A stretch of DNA of 64,000 bases from NCBI RefSeq assembly GCF_012489685.1, contig NC_080042.1:49652066-49716065 (forward strand), in the 5' to 3' direction. Both the position numbers and the translations under genes were made by a program. Positions within the stretch are counted from its first letter, which is position 1, and each line of letters begins with the position of its first letter. Shown here one piece after another: positions 22,934-33,649 of this stretch. This stretch comes from Lotus japonicus. Taxonomy: Eukaryota; Streptophyta; Magnoliopsida; Fabales; Fabaceae. The notes under the pieces were generated by a model. It was not told where the DNA came from. It did no database searches and was given only the letters and a program-made list of their open reading frames with translations.

Positions 22934-23487
22934 AAGGGGGAGTACCTTGTACTTCAAGCTAAGTTTTTCACACCCCAAGCTTTTTGCTTATGACAAAAAG
23001 GGGGAGTAAACCCAGTTTTTGATGTGTAAGATGTGTTAGTGTGATTTATTTTTCTTTTGGAGAATTTAAGAGTTCCACCTTCATGACCATAGATATGTCA
23101 CTGGGCAAATACAAGGAATACATTTCACTTCTTCTGAAGTGATTATAAGTTGACTCTGATACCCAAGACTCTGATACCTTGTCCATGACTCTGATTACTT
23201 ATGCGCTCTGTTTACTCGATTTTCATCTATGTCATAAGTTTTTCACTCTGAACTCTTATATTATTTAGCTCAGAATCTAAACTTTACTAACGTTTTCATC
23301 AAGTATTAGATTCAGGGGGAGCTAAGCTCAGAATCAAGCAGTGACTTGAATGCAGAATGAGCAAGATAAACTATTCACATCAGGATAAGTATTATTCTAT
23401 ATCTCTAAACTCTGAGTGAATTCAGTTTAATGTTTAAGAATTGTTCATCAAAAATCTTAGTTTTGTCATCATCAAAAAGGGGGAGAT
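22934..23487 (+). promoter_or_regulatory. Multiple polypurine tracts of the Sirevirus
   Basis: Four AAGGGGGAG-type tracts at 22934-22942, 22995-23006, 23313-23322 and 23474-23487. The last directly abuts the 3' LTR (AAAAAGGGGGAGATT then TGTAAG) and is the functional primer for plus-strand synthesis. Clusters of extra tracts upstream are a described feature of Sireviruses. Confidence 0.85.
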
Positions 23488-24694
23488 TGTAAGATCAAGT
23501 TTTGATCTAGTAGTACAACTCTATGTTTTGATGATTACAAGTTAACCTTTTGATATGAACAATTGTGGTACTCTAACGTGTTTTTCTGAGTGTGCTATTT
23601 ACAGGCTCTGACCTCAACTCAATCTCACACAAATCAGAAGCACTGTGTATAAAGAGTGACCCAAGCAACGCTTTCGCATTCACCATGTTCAGTATGAACA
23701 GTGGAAAAGCTTCAGAAGTTCTGAAGTTATACAAACTCTGATGAGGACTCAGTCACTAGAAGCTCTGAAGATCCAGAAGTTCTGATAACCAAGAAACACT
23801 GAAGGTTCAGATGTTCTGATGGTGTAGAAGACTCTGAAGATCCAGAAGCTGAATAGTGGAAACTCTGAAGTCCAGAAGCAAGAAACTCTGAAGGCCATGT
23901 TCTTCCCTCTGAGTTCAGAATCAGAAGAAACAATGGTCAGAGGATCTGTGCTTTCCCTCTGACTCTGATCAACCGGCTTCACAAGTTCCAATACGAAGCA
24001 TTCCTCTGATCAGAAGTCTCCTAGGTTAAAAGGTCAAGTCGCTATCCAAGTACAAAAGCAAGTGTACCTTCCTGACGACCTACCTAACGTTCTCAGCCAC
24101 AGCAGAAGCTGGATTTTCCAGAACTGCCCTCCAACGGTAGCATTTCCCATGCATTGCTCAACCCTAATCCTTGGAGTATATATAGAGGCTGAAGATTGAA
24201 AGAAGCGGCTAGAAGCAATACATACGCGCAAGACATATTCAAATTATTCTAAGCTTTCTTTCATCTGAAATTCATTGAGTTTACTATTAGCTTTTTAGAA
24301 GCAAATCTCTTGTAAACAATTCTTTGATAAACAGTTTGTTTAGTTCCTTTAGGAGATCAAGGTTGATCGGATCCTAGAGAAGACTAAGAGAGTGAATCTT
24401 AGTGTGAGCTAAGTCAGTGTAATTGTTAGTCACTTGTAGGTTTCAAGTGCAGTTGTAACTCTTACCTGATTAGTGGATTGCCTTCATTCTAAGAAGGAAG
24501 AAATCACCTTAACGGGTGGACTGGAGTAGCTTGAGTGATTTATCAAGTGAACCAGGATAAAATCCTTGTGTGCTTTTCTATCTCTTATCTTTTGCACTTA
24601 AGTTCTCGAAAGATTTGTCAAAATCTTTAAGGTGGAAGTTTTGTACTGAAAACGTTATTCAAACCCCCCCTTTCTACCGTTTTTCATACCTTCA
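23488..24694 (+). repeat. Sirevirus 3' LTR
   Basis: 1,207 bp, the partner of 12606-13812, with one substitution found (24679). Followed by the target duplication TTGTC and the rest of the W env-like ORF. Confidence 0.96.
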
Positions 24695-25535
24695 TTGTCA
24701 ACCTCTCCTCAATAACATGGACTGGCCTCCTAGCTCTGTCCCTCACCGCATGAATCAATGAGCAAATCAAGTGAGGAAAGATGGGTCGATGCTTGTCTTT
24801 ACTCCTGTTGTAGAGGGAATAAATCCGACCAGCAATGATGGTGGCCACGTCCATAGGATGACCTCTCACGATGCAGTAGATGGCAACCAATGTAACCTCT
24901 CTAACTTCAGATTTGTTAGAGCTAGGAATGAGGGAATCCTGCAAAAATTCAGCCCAAACTCTAGCCAGCGGTGTCATATCCTTCCTTCTCACAAAAATGA
25001 TCTCATCTTCAACTGCTTCCCAGTCCCGCCCAGGCCTAACAATCACTGCCTTCATGTCCTCCAAGATCTCCGGTGACTTCTCCTCTAAGAGCTCATGAAA
25101 AGTGGCCTTCTCAGGGAAAAGCTCCTTCTCTTGGTCCTCCGTGAGGAGACCAAGATGCCTGCGAATGACTGCTGGATTGTAGTCAATCACATCTCCCCTG
25201 AACCAAGATGAATTCACCGGTGGCCTGGACCTGTCCTCTTGATTGTCACAGTAGGTGTTCGCGTAGAACTCCCTAACCATGACCTCACAAGCAAACGGAA
25301 TGGGGTTGACCCAATTCTTCCACCACCTAATTTCCATGGCTTCCTGCATGCCCAAGAGGTCTCTCCTTCCCTCCCGATACAAAACTCCCCGCTCCTTCAC
25401 ACACTCCTTGTGTGCTAGGTGAGCTCGGTAAAACTCCTCCTTAATCGCTGATAGGAAGCGGGAGCGGTCAAAACTCCGGGAGGTGGAGGAAGAAGCTGCA
25501 GCTCTTGTGTTGGTTCTTGCTCTTTTTACAGGCAT
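24695..25535 (-). pseudogene. W env-like ORF, N-terminal piece (plant transposon-protein type)
   Basis: About 280 codons on the minus strand. The likely start is the Met of MPVKRARTNTRAA (25535), after which a basic, Ser-rich leader leads into a folded region: WWKNWVNPIPFACEVMVREF, SWFRGDVIDYNPAVIRRHLG, LARVWAEFLQDSLIPSSNK and HLICSLIHAVRDRA. This wording is that of the ORF found after pol in Athila-type elements, often called env-like but resembling a plant transposon protein domain. The frame is open up to the Sirevirus insertion and continues at 12605. There is no obvious signal peptide or membrane helix after the start chosen. The ORF is better preserved than gag, which suggests recent constraint or a recent origin of W. 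Confidence 0.8.
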
Positions 25536-25568
25536 CTGCAAAATTGTTAGCCCATACACAAGCCACAA

Positions 25569-26487
25569 ATGTTAGAAATGTTAGTTCGAAAATAAAAAGA
25601 AAAGAAAGAAGAAACTTTGTACAAAAACAAAAATAGAACAACCTAAGAGCACCCAACAAGTTTCTTAGTGATTTTGGCAAAGAGAGAAAAACTACCACAA
25701 GCACTTGCCAAAAATCAACTAAGAGAACCCATTGAGGCATTCTATCAAACACCTAATAAGCAAAAGCTAAACCAAACTAATCCACAAAATCCTAACTACC
25801 CATTCCTCACAAATTCACTACCCCTTTCTAATTAAGCACAAAACCAACCCATAAAGAACAAATACAACCCAAACCCAACTTGCACTAACACAAATTCACT
25901 CACCCTTACCCAAAAGAAGCATGCATTGCAAAACTCATGAACCAAAATGAAGGAAAGTGGAAAATGGAACTTACCTTGACTTGAGAGTGAGTGGGTGCAA
26001 GTGGAATAGACTTGATGCAATGCAGAACTTTGAAGCAAAAGGAAGAGCTTATGTGTGTGCAAGTGAGAAATGAGAAGTAGAAATGGGGTATGAAGAGAGT
26101 GGGGTGCGTTTTTATGAGAGAAATGAGAGTTAAGAGTGGGAAAATGAAAGGTTGGGGTTTTAAAACCCAAAATCTGGCAGAAAAAACGTATAAGAGCGCT
26201 CGAGCGCTCATGGGGAACGCTCAGGCGCTCATGCCAGATACAGAGGCAGTGCCTCTGCCACTAATTGGCGCCTAGGCGCCCATGAATTGGCGCCTAGGCG
26301 CTCAACCCAGTTTTTTCACAAATTTATTTTTTTTTTTGAAATTAAATACTAAAATGCTACAAAATTAAAAGATAGAAAATAATAAAATAAAAAGAATGGG
26401 TTGTCTCCCATTTAGCCCTAGGTTATAGTCCTAGGTGGACTCTCCTTCCGATGGTGTTAGGAAGGAAATTCCTTTCCATTGATTAAC
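25569..26487 (-). other. W interior between protease/gag' and env-like ORF
   Basis: Where an autonomous element would have RT and integrase there are only about 0.9 kb of non-coding, C-rich (plus strand) sequence. It includes a GGCGCC/GAGCGCTC palindrome cluster at 26190-26305 and a T-run near 26329. On the minus strand this may be the leader or promoter of the env-like ORF (TATA-poor). No tRNA or gene was seen. Confidence 0.6.
26190..26305. repeat. GC-rich palindrome cluster inside W
   Basis: GAGCGCTCGAGCGCTC, then GGCGCCTAGGCGCC and another GGCGCCTAGGCGCT, resembling the cluster in the W LTRs (6720-6832) but in the interior just upstream of the env-like ORF on the minus strand. Confidence 0.75.
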
Positions 26488-28299
26488 TTACCACAAGTGC
26501 AAGGAAGAAACCTTGCACAAAACCTCTTGCTCATCAAACCAAGCTCTAGCCTCCCTCGTCAAAGAATGAGGGAAGAGTTTAATCTTTACTTCATCACTTG
26601 AAACACCCTCAATCTTAGCAAGGGTGCTAGCTTGGGTAAACTTCACCATATGAGCATGCAAGTTCTCGGACTTGGACCCCCCATACTTGTTACCATTAAC
26701 AAGCTTGATGAGAGCCGGATGGAACTCATCAATTTGGGCATTAACTTTGGGGATCTCTTCCGAAACCTTCGGCCTGCTTCTAATCACATCACAGACAAAG
26801 TCATCGTCATGGTTAGTCTCAATCATAGGATTAAAAACAGAAAACCGTACCTTTTCCTTACCAACACGGAGAATGAGGTGACCCTTGTCAACATCAATCT
26901 TAGCTCTACCAGTAGCTAAGAAAGGTTGACCAAGAATGAGAGGAATCTTCTCATCCTCCTCCATATCAAGCACAACAAAGTCTACGCGGAACACATACTT
27001 GTCCACCCGCACCATTACATCCTCCACAATCCCATATGGAGTCTTAAGGGATCGATCCGCCATTTGCAAGGAGAGCATGGTTGGGGTAACCTCTCCTAGG
27101 TTAAGCCTTTCAAACATGGTGAGCGGCATCAAATTGATGCTCGCTCCAAGATCACACAAGGCCTCCACATCCGCCATGCCTTCAATTTCCACCGGAATAG
27201 TGAAACTTCCGGGGTCCCTTCTCTTCTTTGGCATCTTCCGCGGCAAAATGGCACTACATTCCTCCGTCATCAACACCGTCTCATCTACTCCCTTCAATCT
27301 TCTTCTCTTATGCAGAATATCCTTCATAAACTTAGCATATATAGGCATTTGTTCCAAAGCATCGGCAAAAGGAATACTAATGTGGAGCTTTTTGAAAACT
27401 TCAACAAATTTTGAAAACTTTTTATCTAAGCTCTTCTTAGCCAATGCTTTAGGGAACAGAACCTTGCTAGTTTCAGGAGTAAGATCAACTTCCTCTCTCA
27501 CCTTAATAGGCACAACTACTTCTCCTTCCACTCTATCCTCTCTCTTTTCTCCCTCTGTTTTTTTCTTCAATTCATTCATCACTCTCCCACTTCTAGTGGC
27601 TACAACAGAGGCATTTTCTTGCTTAGGATTGGGGATAGTGTCGGAAGGAAATTTACCTTGAGGTCTCTCAAATATTTGCTTGGCCAGCTGGCCAAATTGA
27701 TTCTCAAGATTCTTGATAGCCGCCTCTTGATTCTTGTAATTATTCTCTGTCCGGTTGATGAAAGTTTCCACCAACTCTTCTAAGCTCTTCTTGGAACCAC
27801 TACCTTCACCTTCTCCTCGCTCTTGAGGTTGTCTTGAGCTTTGGCCTTGGAATCGTTGGCTAGGAAATTGTCTTTGAAAACCATTTCCTTGCCCACTACC
27901 ACCTTGCCTCCAAGAAAAATTAGGGTGATTCCTCCATCCTGGATTGTAAGTATTTGAAAATGGGTCATTCCGAGCTTGACCCATAGCCTTCACTTCCTCC
28001 TCCGGTCTAGTCTCTGTGCATTCTTCGCTGTCATGTGGCCCTCCACAAGTCACACACTCCACTTTGGCAACTCGACCACCAATCTTGGTAGTCTTCATTT
28101 GATTTTGAATCTCATTCATTTGCTTGGAGAGTTGCTTGTTGGAGGCCATAAGTTGATCATAAGCTTCAACCTCAAGGACTCCTCTTCGGGCTTGGCGATC
28201 ATTACTAGAGTTCATGGCTCTTATAGCCATCTTTTCAATCAACTCATACCCCACTTGTGGAAGTAAGGCATCGAACTCTCCACTTGAAGCCGCATCCAA
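26488..28299 (-). pseudogene. W Gag C-terminus, protease and a second partial Gag core
   Basis: A 603-codon open frame on the minus strand. It continues Gag after a frameshift (YELIEKMAIRAMN), then has a zinc knuckle CVTCGGPHDSEEC (about 28020-28060), an SYNPGWRNHPNFSW-type linker, and an aspartic protease with CDLGASINLMPL (about 27120-27160) and IPLILGQPFLATGRAKIDV. After the protease, the frame does not enter RT but runs into a second Gag capsid core (FHPALIKLVNGNKYGG, LHAHMVKFTQ, KLFPHSLTREARAWFDEQE) before stopping. The duplicated core is homologous to that at 28500-28720 but not identical, so it came from another template. RT, RNase H and integrase are absent. Confidence 0.82.
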
Positions 28300-28327
28300 A
28301 CCAAACCTCGATGAATATTGGAGACCA

Positions 28328-28999
28328 TCATATTGGACACCTCCTCAAGAGCTTCTTAAACCTCTCCAAAGCTTCATAGAGATTCTCATCGGTGGATTGA
28401 GCAAAAGTCATGATGTCATTCTTGAGCTTCCTCAAGAGGGCTCTCGGAACAAACCTTGTGGTGAACTTCTCAGCCAAGTCTTCCCAAGATGTAATGCTAC
28501 CTTGGGGCTGTGAATTCAACCACTCTTCAGCAGTATCCCTCAATGAAAAAGGGAATAAACTCAAGCGGATGGTGTCCGCTGAAACATTCTGAACTATGTA
28601 GGTGTTGCAATTGCGGATAAACCGCTCCATGTGTGCATGAGGATCTTCAAGAGCACCTCCACCATACTGATTTTGGCTTACCAAGTTGATGAATGCCGGC
28701 CTCAGCTCAAAGTTTCCCGTGCCATCGGGGGAAACTATGCTGCCCGGATAATCGTAGCTCATGGTAGCCGAGGTGAGGTCTCTAAGAGAACGATTAGCAT
28801 TCTCCAATTCTTGCTCTTGAAGTCTTTGAGCAAGAGCCTCATTCACTCTTTCTTCAATGTGAGCTTGCATCTCCTCCTCCATCATATGGGCAGCCATGGC
28901 GGCTAACTCAGCAGCTCTTTGTTGAGCTCGTCGACGATGGAGGGTTCGTTCTGGCTCCGGATCAAACAGCAGTGGATCCGTGCCAAGACTACCGTGCAT
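28328..28999 (-). pseudogene. gag: W Gag N-terminal part
   Basis: 223 codons on the minus strand from ATG 28999, about 105 nt after the PBS. It has an Ala/Glu/Arg-rich helical lead (RRRAQQRAAELAAMAAHMM) and then the gypsy capsid core: ELRPAFINLVSQNQYGG, EDPHAHMERFIRNCNTY, LFPFSLRDTAEEWLNSQ, WEDLAEKFTTRFVP and ENLYEALERFKKLLRRCP. The frame breaks near 28310-28330, and Gag resumes in the adjacent frame at 28299. In a complete element this protein forms the particle shell. A single small frame error is the only damage, but it would prevent a full Gag here. Confidence 0.85.
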
Positions 29000-29105
29000 A
29001 AACTGAAATCACAAAACAGAGAAAAGGTTAGTAACACCTATTCAATGCAATGCTTAGTAACACAAACAAACCAACTCTTTAACTTAAATCGAAAACCACA
29101 AACAA

Positions 29106-29123
29106 TCCCCGGCAACGGCACCA
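29106..29123 (-). promoter_or_regulatory. W primer binding site (tRNA-Asp)
   Basis: On the minus strand TGGTGCCGTTGCCGGGGA, six bases after the W 5' LTR. It matches the Athila/Tat-type Asp-tRNA primer site with one change (T for C at position 4). Confidence 0.88.
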
Positions 29124-29129
29124 AAAACT

Positions 29130-30463
29130 TGTTGGTCGATTCGCAAGTGTACGAATACCTCCGGGTTTTAAAATATCGAACCACAAGGATTGTGAGTGAG
29201 AATTGTTGATTTAAGCCTAAAGTTTGCAAGTTCTTAAAGCAGTAAATTTCAAAGATTGGTTTTGGTTGATTGTGACAAAAGTTTTGCAAAAGAGCAATGA
29301 TGAATAAGTTGTGAAAAACAAATGATGGAAAATTGCCTTGGGTTCTTGATCATCTAATCCATTTTAGTCCACCTATCCTATGCATGTGAAACCTTGATTC
29401 AACTCTTGTTGTTAAAGCCTATGTACTTACTAGTTGATTCCTCACAAAAGTAAATCTCTCAAACTGAAAGATAAGCCCAATTCCTTGTGTACTTAAACAT
29501 TCATAAGAGGTATAATATCATGTATAATCAGGCCAACAAAACCCTACCCTCACTCTATTCCTAGAAGCAAGTATAGAAGGACCTATTCCAATTCATGTCC
29601 CTAAATCATAACAAATTTCCATTTGATTATAATCTAGCCTATAGCAAAGGTGCACCAAAGCTAAACATGCAATAAGGAATTGAAATACAAGATTGAATCA
29701 AGACTCATGCATAGAGATAGGATTTAACAAACTAAGAAAATTTCATAGAATCTCTTAACCCAAAGCAAAAAGAGAACTAGCCATTCATGGCTAGTGGATT
29801 CATGAAGAAAATGTAAATAAAACCTGAGAAAAAGTACAAGTTGGAAACCTCCCTTGGCCCCAAAGTTCTCCTCAGCTCTCAAACTTGATCAAAAATGAGT
29901 AAAATGTCAAAATGTATCAAAGAAATTGGCCTAAGCCTTATTTATAGGCAAATTACACGAAACTGGGCGCTCAGGCGCCAATTCAGAGCGCCTGAGCGCC
30001 AATTGCATGTTGAAAAACATGCCTCTGGACCCTATTGGCGCCTAGGCGCCCACTCCCAGCGCCTAGGCGCTTAAGCTCGCCTGAAAAGGACTTTTTGGCT
30101 TCTGAAACTCCTCTTTTCAATCCTCTTTAAGTTCTTCATCAATTCCATGCTTCTTGGCCTTCTTTCTCCTTCAGTTTCTGCACTCCAAACCTAACCAACA
30201 AGATAAGGAAGATTCTAGAAGCTCCAAGAGCTCATTAGCACAAGAGGTCCTTCATAAAACACAACAAAACCATGCAAGTCCTAAACTTTACTTAAAATGC
30301 AAGAAAACTACCTATAAAACTACTAAATTGCCAAAACAAAATAAAGACTAAAGAAAAGAATAAAAATGCATGAGAATGCATGAAACACTACATGAGACTC
30401 AACAAAAAGACTCAAAACAAACAAAGAAATGACCCTAAAAACACTACTAAAACAGGGTCATCA
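29130..30463 (-). repeat. W 5' LTR
   Basis: 1,334 bp, the partner of 5890-7220. It ends at the LINE duplication GCCTC. TATA-like box near 29936-29948 (minus strand) and palindrome cluster at 29963-30072. Confidence 0.93.
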
Positions 30464-30690
30464 GCCTCCTATATCTCATATGTTTTTTGCTAATGATGTT
30501 CTCCTCTTTTGCCAAGCTTCTACGATGCAGGTACACCTGATTGCTGATACTTTTAGATCCTTCTGTAACACCTCGGGCTTGAAGATTAACATGAATAAAT
30601 CTAAAGCCATGTCTTCCAAGGGTGTTCATCATAATGTTCGAGAGGAGATTCAAGCCATTGCTCTAATTCCTTTTGTTGGTGAAATTCGTG
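30464..30690 (+). pseudogene. LINE reverse transcriptase, middle piece
   Basis: The frame resumes after the W duplication: PISHMFFANDVLLFCQAS carries the catalytic FADD-type box (here FAND, the second Asp kept and the first changed to Asn), followed by LIADTFRSFCNTSGLKINM and NKSKAMSSKGVH. It is cut again near 30690 by a copia-like sequence. It joins the piece ending at 5889. Confidence 0.85.
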
Positions 30691-31645
30691 TTCATCACCT
30701 AAGACAGATGTGGTACACAATGTTGAAACAATGTGTACGAGAACCAATCAACAACAATTAGAGTTAATTATATTATTAAGCAACTGAAACACAAGAAAAT
30801 AAATAAAACACAGAGAATTGGTAACCCAATTCGGTGCAACATCACCTACGTCTGGAAGGCTTCAACCCGACAAAGATAATCCCCTATTATAGAAAATCAA
30901 GTACGAAAAGGTCAAAGAAGAACAACCCATGTTCAATGCCTTTATACCTATTTCTAACAGTGGCTTATTACTTAGGTCTCCCCCTAAGTATGAGAACCCC
31001 TTCTCACTTTCTCTCAATCACTACCACAGTGATTTCACTTGTCTAAAGCAACAACAAGTTTGATGAGATTACAACTCAACTAAACAAATCAACTTAGTAC
31101 AGGACTCACAAGAACAGGACTCACAAAAATAAACCCTAATGATATCAAAACACAACACCAAATGGAATCCCTGGACAACTAGGGTTTACAAGTCTCCTTT
31201 TGCAGATGTTCACTTCAGGCTTGGATCTTCAATGAGCTGAACGTCACAGAGTCCATACAAAAGCTCCTAGAAAGAATCTTCACGTAATAAAATCTTTCCA
31301 TAATCAAAACCGAACCAAATAAAACAGAATCATATCCTATTGCCTGGCTTGGTTCACACGCTATCAATCTTGTAAAGTCAACAAGAATAAAACAATAAAA
31401 TCCTCAGAAGATTTGCAAGGCATGAAACACGCAGTATCAATTAAATCCTCTGAAGAAACACACAACAACCAATATCACAACACTATTCCAGAGATTGGAA
31501 CACTTGGTCGCACAACAATAAAGACCACATGTTGCTCTAAAGGTTTGAACCATGGGTCGCACATCAGACACAAAATGTTGTTCAGCTACACGTTCATGAT
31601 CTACCATGTGTTAAGCAAAATCCAGCCAATCACCAATCACAAGAA
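30691..31645 (-). mobile_element. Copia-like LTR fragment in the LINE
   Basis: About 950 bp with LTR wording (AGAATTGGTAACCCAATTCGG, CACCTACGTCTGGAAGGC) and a minus-strand TATAAAGG near 30935-30945. It breaks the LINE between IPFVG and NIRDLGKYLGFP. I could not find a clean target duplication, so the ends are approximate and a partial deletion is likely. Confidence 0.5.
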
Positions 31646-31848
31646 CAACATTAGAGATTTAGGGAAATATCTGGGCTTTCCCGTGGCTAAAGGGCGAGTG
31701 TCTAGAGGTAGGTTTCATTACTTGCTCGATAACATCCAATAGAAATTAGCTTCTTGGAAGACTAATCTCTTGAACATGGCGGGGAGAGTGTGCTTGGCTA
31801 AGTCAGTAATTGCTTATATCCCTACATATACTATGCAGGTGTTTAGGC
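31646..31848 (+). pseudogene. LINE reverse transcriptase, 3' piece
   Basis: Contains RDLGKYLGFPVAKGRVSR, YLLDNIQ then a TAG, and KLASWKTNLLNMAGRVCLAK with SVIAYIPTYTMQVF, the thumb region after the RT core. It ends abruptly at 31848 where a copia LTR begins. The rest of the LINE (RNase H-like end, 3' tail) was not found in the window. Confidence 0.8.
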
Positions 31849-32334
31849 GAAAGACAAGTACAAGGAACACGTGATATTTCACAAAGCACATTGGTCAAGG
31901 AAACAAGTACAACGTTGTCACCATCAAAGTTTCCTCTTTCTCTCACTAAAGGACTGGAACGTTACTGTATATGCTACCAACCAACTGACAAAGATACACT
32001 TTGTAGCATTTTTCCTCAAAAAAAGCACATAGTGCATTTAATGCACCTGACGAGAAGACTGTTTGATCTAACGGCTAGAACTCAAGCTTCTCTACATGCT
32101 CCAACGACTCTCAACAAACCCTAGAAGAACTTGAAGTATAAAAGGAGGACTTGAAGATTTCCAGAAGCAAGAAACTAAGCTAGAATTTTATCTAAGTCTA
32201 AAATCTTCTTCAAGCAAGCAAGGAAGAAAAGTCCCCAACCTAAGAGTCAAATCTTTATATCCAACTCTCTCTAGATCAAGAACACAAAGTACTTTACAGA
32301 GTCAAATCTTATTCAATACTTTGTAGTTCCCGTG

Positions 32335-33577
32335 TGACGAACGCACTGACGTGGGTGCGTGTCAAAGTATTTTTGCTTTGAATGCAGTATAAGGTGATGA
32401 ACACCAGGATCGTTCTCACAAGGACTTGATAAATTATTAATTGATATTAGAGTAAAAAAAAAGCAAATAAAAAAAGGGGTTTGGTTGATTTGATAGAAGG
32501 TAACAACAAAGCAATAATTAAATAGATTAGACAGAAGAGAGAAAGCGTTAGTCATCAGATTATAACATTCAAGTGCAACAAACTTTCATTGGTTACAAAA
32601 GATTAATTCTTCCTTATCAATTCCCTAATTCGTGAGAACTAATTAACTAAGCGGAAATTAATTCACAGTTTCCTGAACTAAGCGATTAAGAAACAGTTAC
32701 GAACTAACATGAACTAAGCGAACATGCATCAACTCTTATTTCTAAAACTACAGAATTAAGCAAACCCTAGATCATAAATAGAGATGAAGAGAATTAATAA
32801 ATAAGGAATTTGCATTAAGAACAGAACCTCAAGTTTTCAAACACAAGAATATTAAAAATCATTAGACTAACTAATGAGTTTAGCAACTCATAATAGAAAA
32901 GAGAGAGAAAGGAGGAGGAGGAGGAGGAGGTTATGGTGAGATGAGGTGGTGAGGTCTAACAAAAGCCTAAACCTCACTTATTTATAATAATAAATAAACT
33001 TTTCCTCCAAGAAACAATCCTTGTTATCTAAATCTTTTCTAAATCTTCATAAAATCGGGCCCACATAAATGAGTAAGCTGCTGAACAATCAGGCATTCGT
33101 GGGTCCCACAAAAAGTCTGAATCTTCAATCGAGGTAAACATGAGAGTTATAGCTCTTTAAGTTAGATTCGCGGTCCTTCAATCGGATCCTAATTCGGAGT
33201 TCTGTAGCCCAAGATATGATCATTTTAGTGAAGACTATTCCAGACTCGCAGGATTAGCGACAGCAACTTTGCAAGGCAGTTCTGACCATGTTAGAAGCTT
33301 TTTCTAGAATTGTTCTGAACATCAAAGTTGTAGGGCATCGAGTTAGCTTTCCAACGACATATTATTCATCCTATTGAGATATTTATTACTCCATATTCAA
33401 CCTGTTCTAGCAAAACAGTCACAGAAACTAAAAGTGTAGAATTAAGCTCTTTTCCATGAATAATCCAAATAAACACTAATGGTCAAAACATGGCTAAGTC
33501 ATAACAATTAAGCACAAGAATGTACATAATGAAGCTTAGAAAGACAAACATAAAGTGCATCAATTATACGCTTATCA
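32335..33577 (-). mobile_element. Family-Y solo LTR
   Basis: 1,243 bp from TGACGAACGCACTGACG to CGCTTATCA, flanked by the duplication CCGTG (32330-32334 and 33578-33582). It is homologous to the LTR at 59326-60595, which is attached to an internal region and shows that the LTR is read on the minus strand. A (GGA)n run sits at 32911-32932. No internal region, so it is a recombination product. Confidence 0.9.
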
Positions 33578-33649
33578 CCGTGCTAAGAAATTTCTACTAT
33601 CCCTCTTGTGAGAAGAGAACCCTGTAGAGACAAACGATCTTCAAAAATA

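Larger units (their letters stand above)
12606..24694 (+). mobile_element. Intact Sirevirus (SIRE/Maximus-type Ty1/copia)
   Basis: 12,089 bp with TTGTC duplications at 12601-12605 and 24695-24699, two 1,207-bp LTRs (12606-13812 and 23488-24694), and a PBS complementary to initiator tRNA-Met. It has intact gag, pol and env-like frames, an antisense ORF, and several polypurine tracts before the 3' LTR. The LTRs differ at only one position that I could find (A at 13797, G at 24679), so the insertion is very recent. The pol order protease-integrase-RT-RNase H and the env-like ORF after pol are the Sirevirus arrangement. The element splits the env-like ORF of W. Confidence 0.96.
5890..30463 (-). 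mobile_element. Athila-like gypsy element W with nested insertions
   Basis: A composite of 24,574 bp bounded by perfect 5-bp duplications GCCTC (5885-5889 and 30464-30468) that interrupts a LINE RT gene. LTRs of 1,331 bp (left) and 1,334 bp (right) begin TGTTGGTCGATTCG and end GGTCATCA. On the minus strand the order is LTR, PBS complementary to tRNA-Asp, gag, protease, a second partial gag core, an env-like ORF, a long 3' untranslated region and LTR. No RT, RNase H or integrase is present, so W must borrow them. By eye the LTRs differ at about seven positions plus a 3-bp indel, so W is older than the Sirevirus nested inside it. Without the two nested insertions W would be about 8.7 kb. Confidence 0.93.

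Noticed and set aside
26936..27661. A 241-codon plus-strand open frame
   Set aside because: It is the mirror of the minus-strand protease/Gag frame of W; Ser-rich and without motifs.
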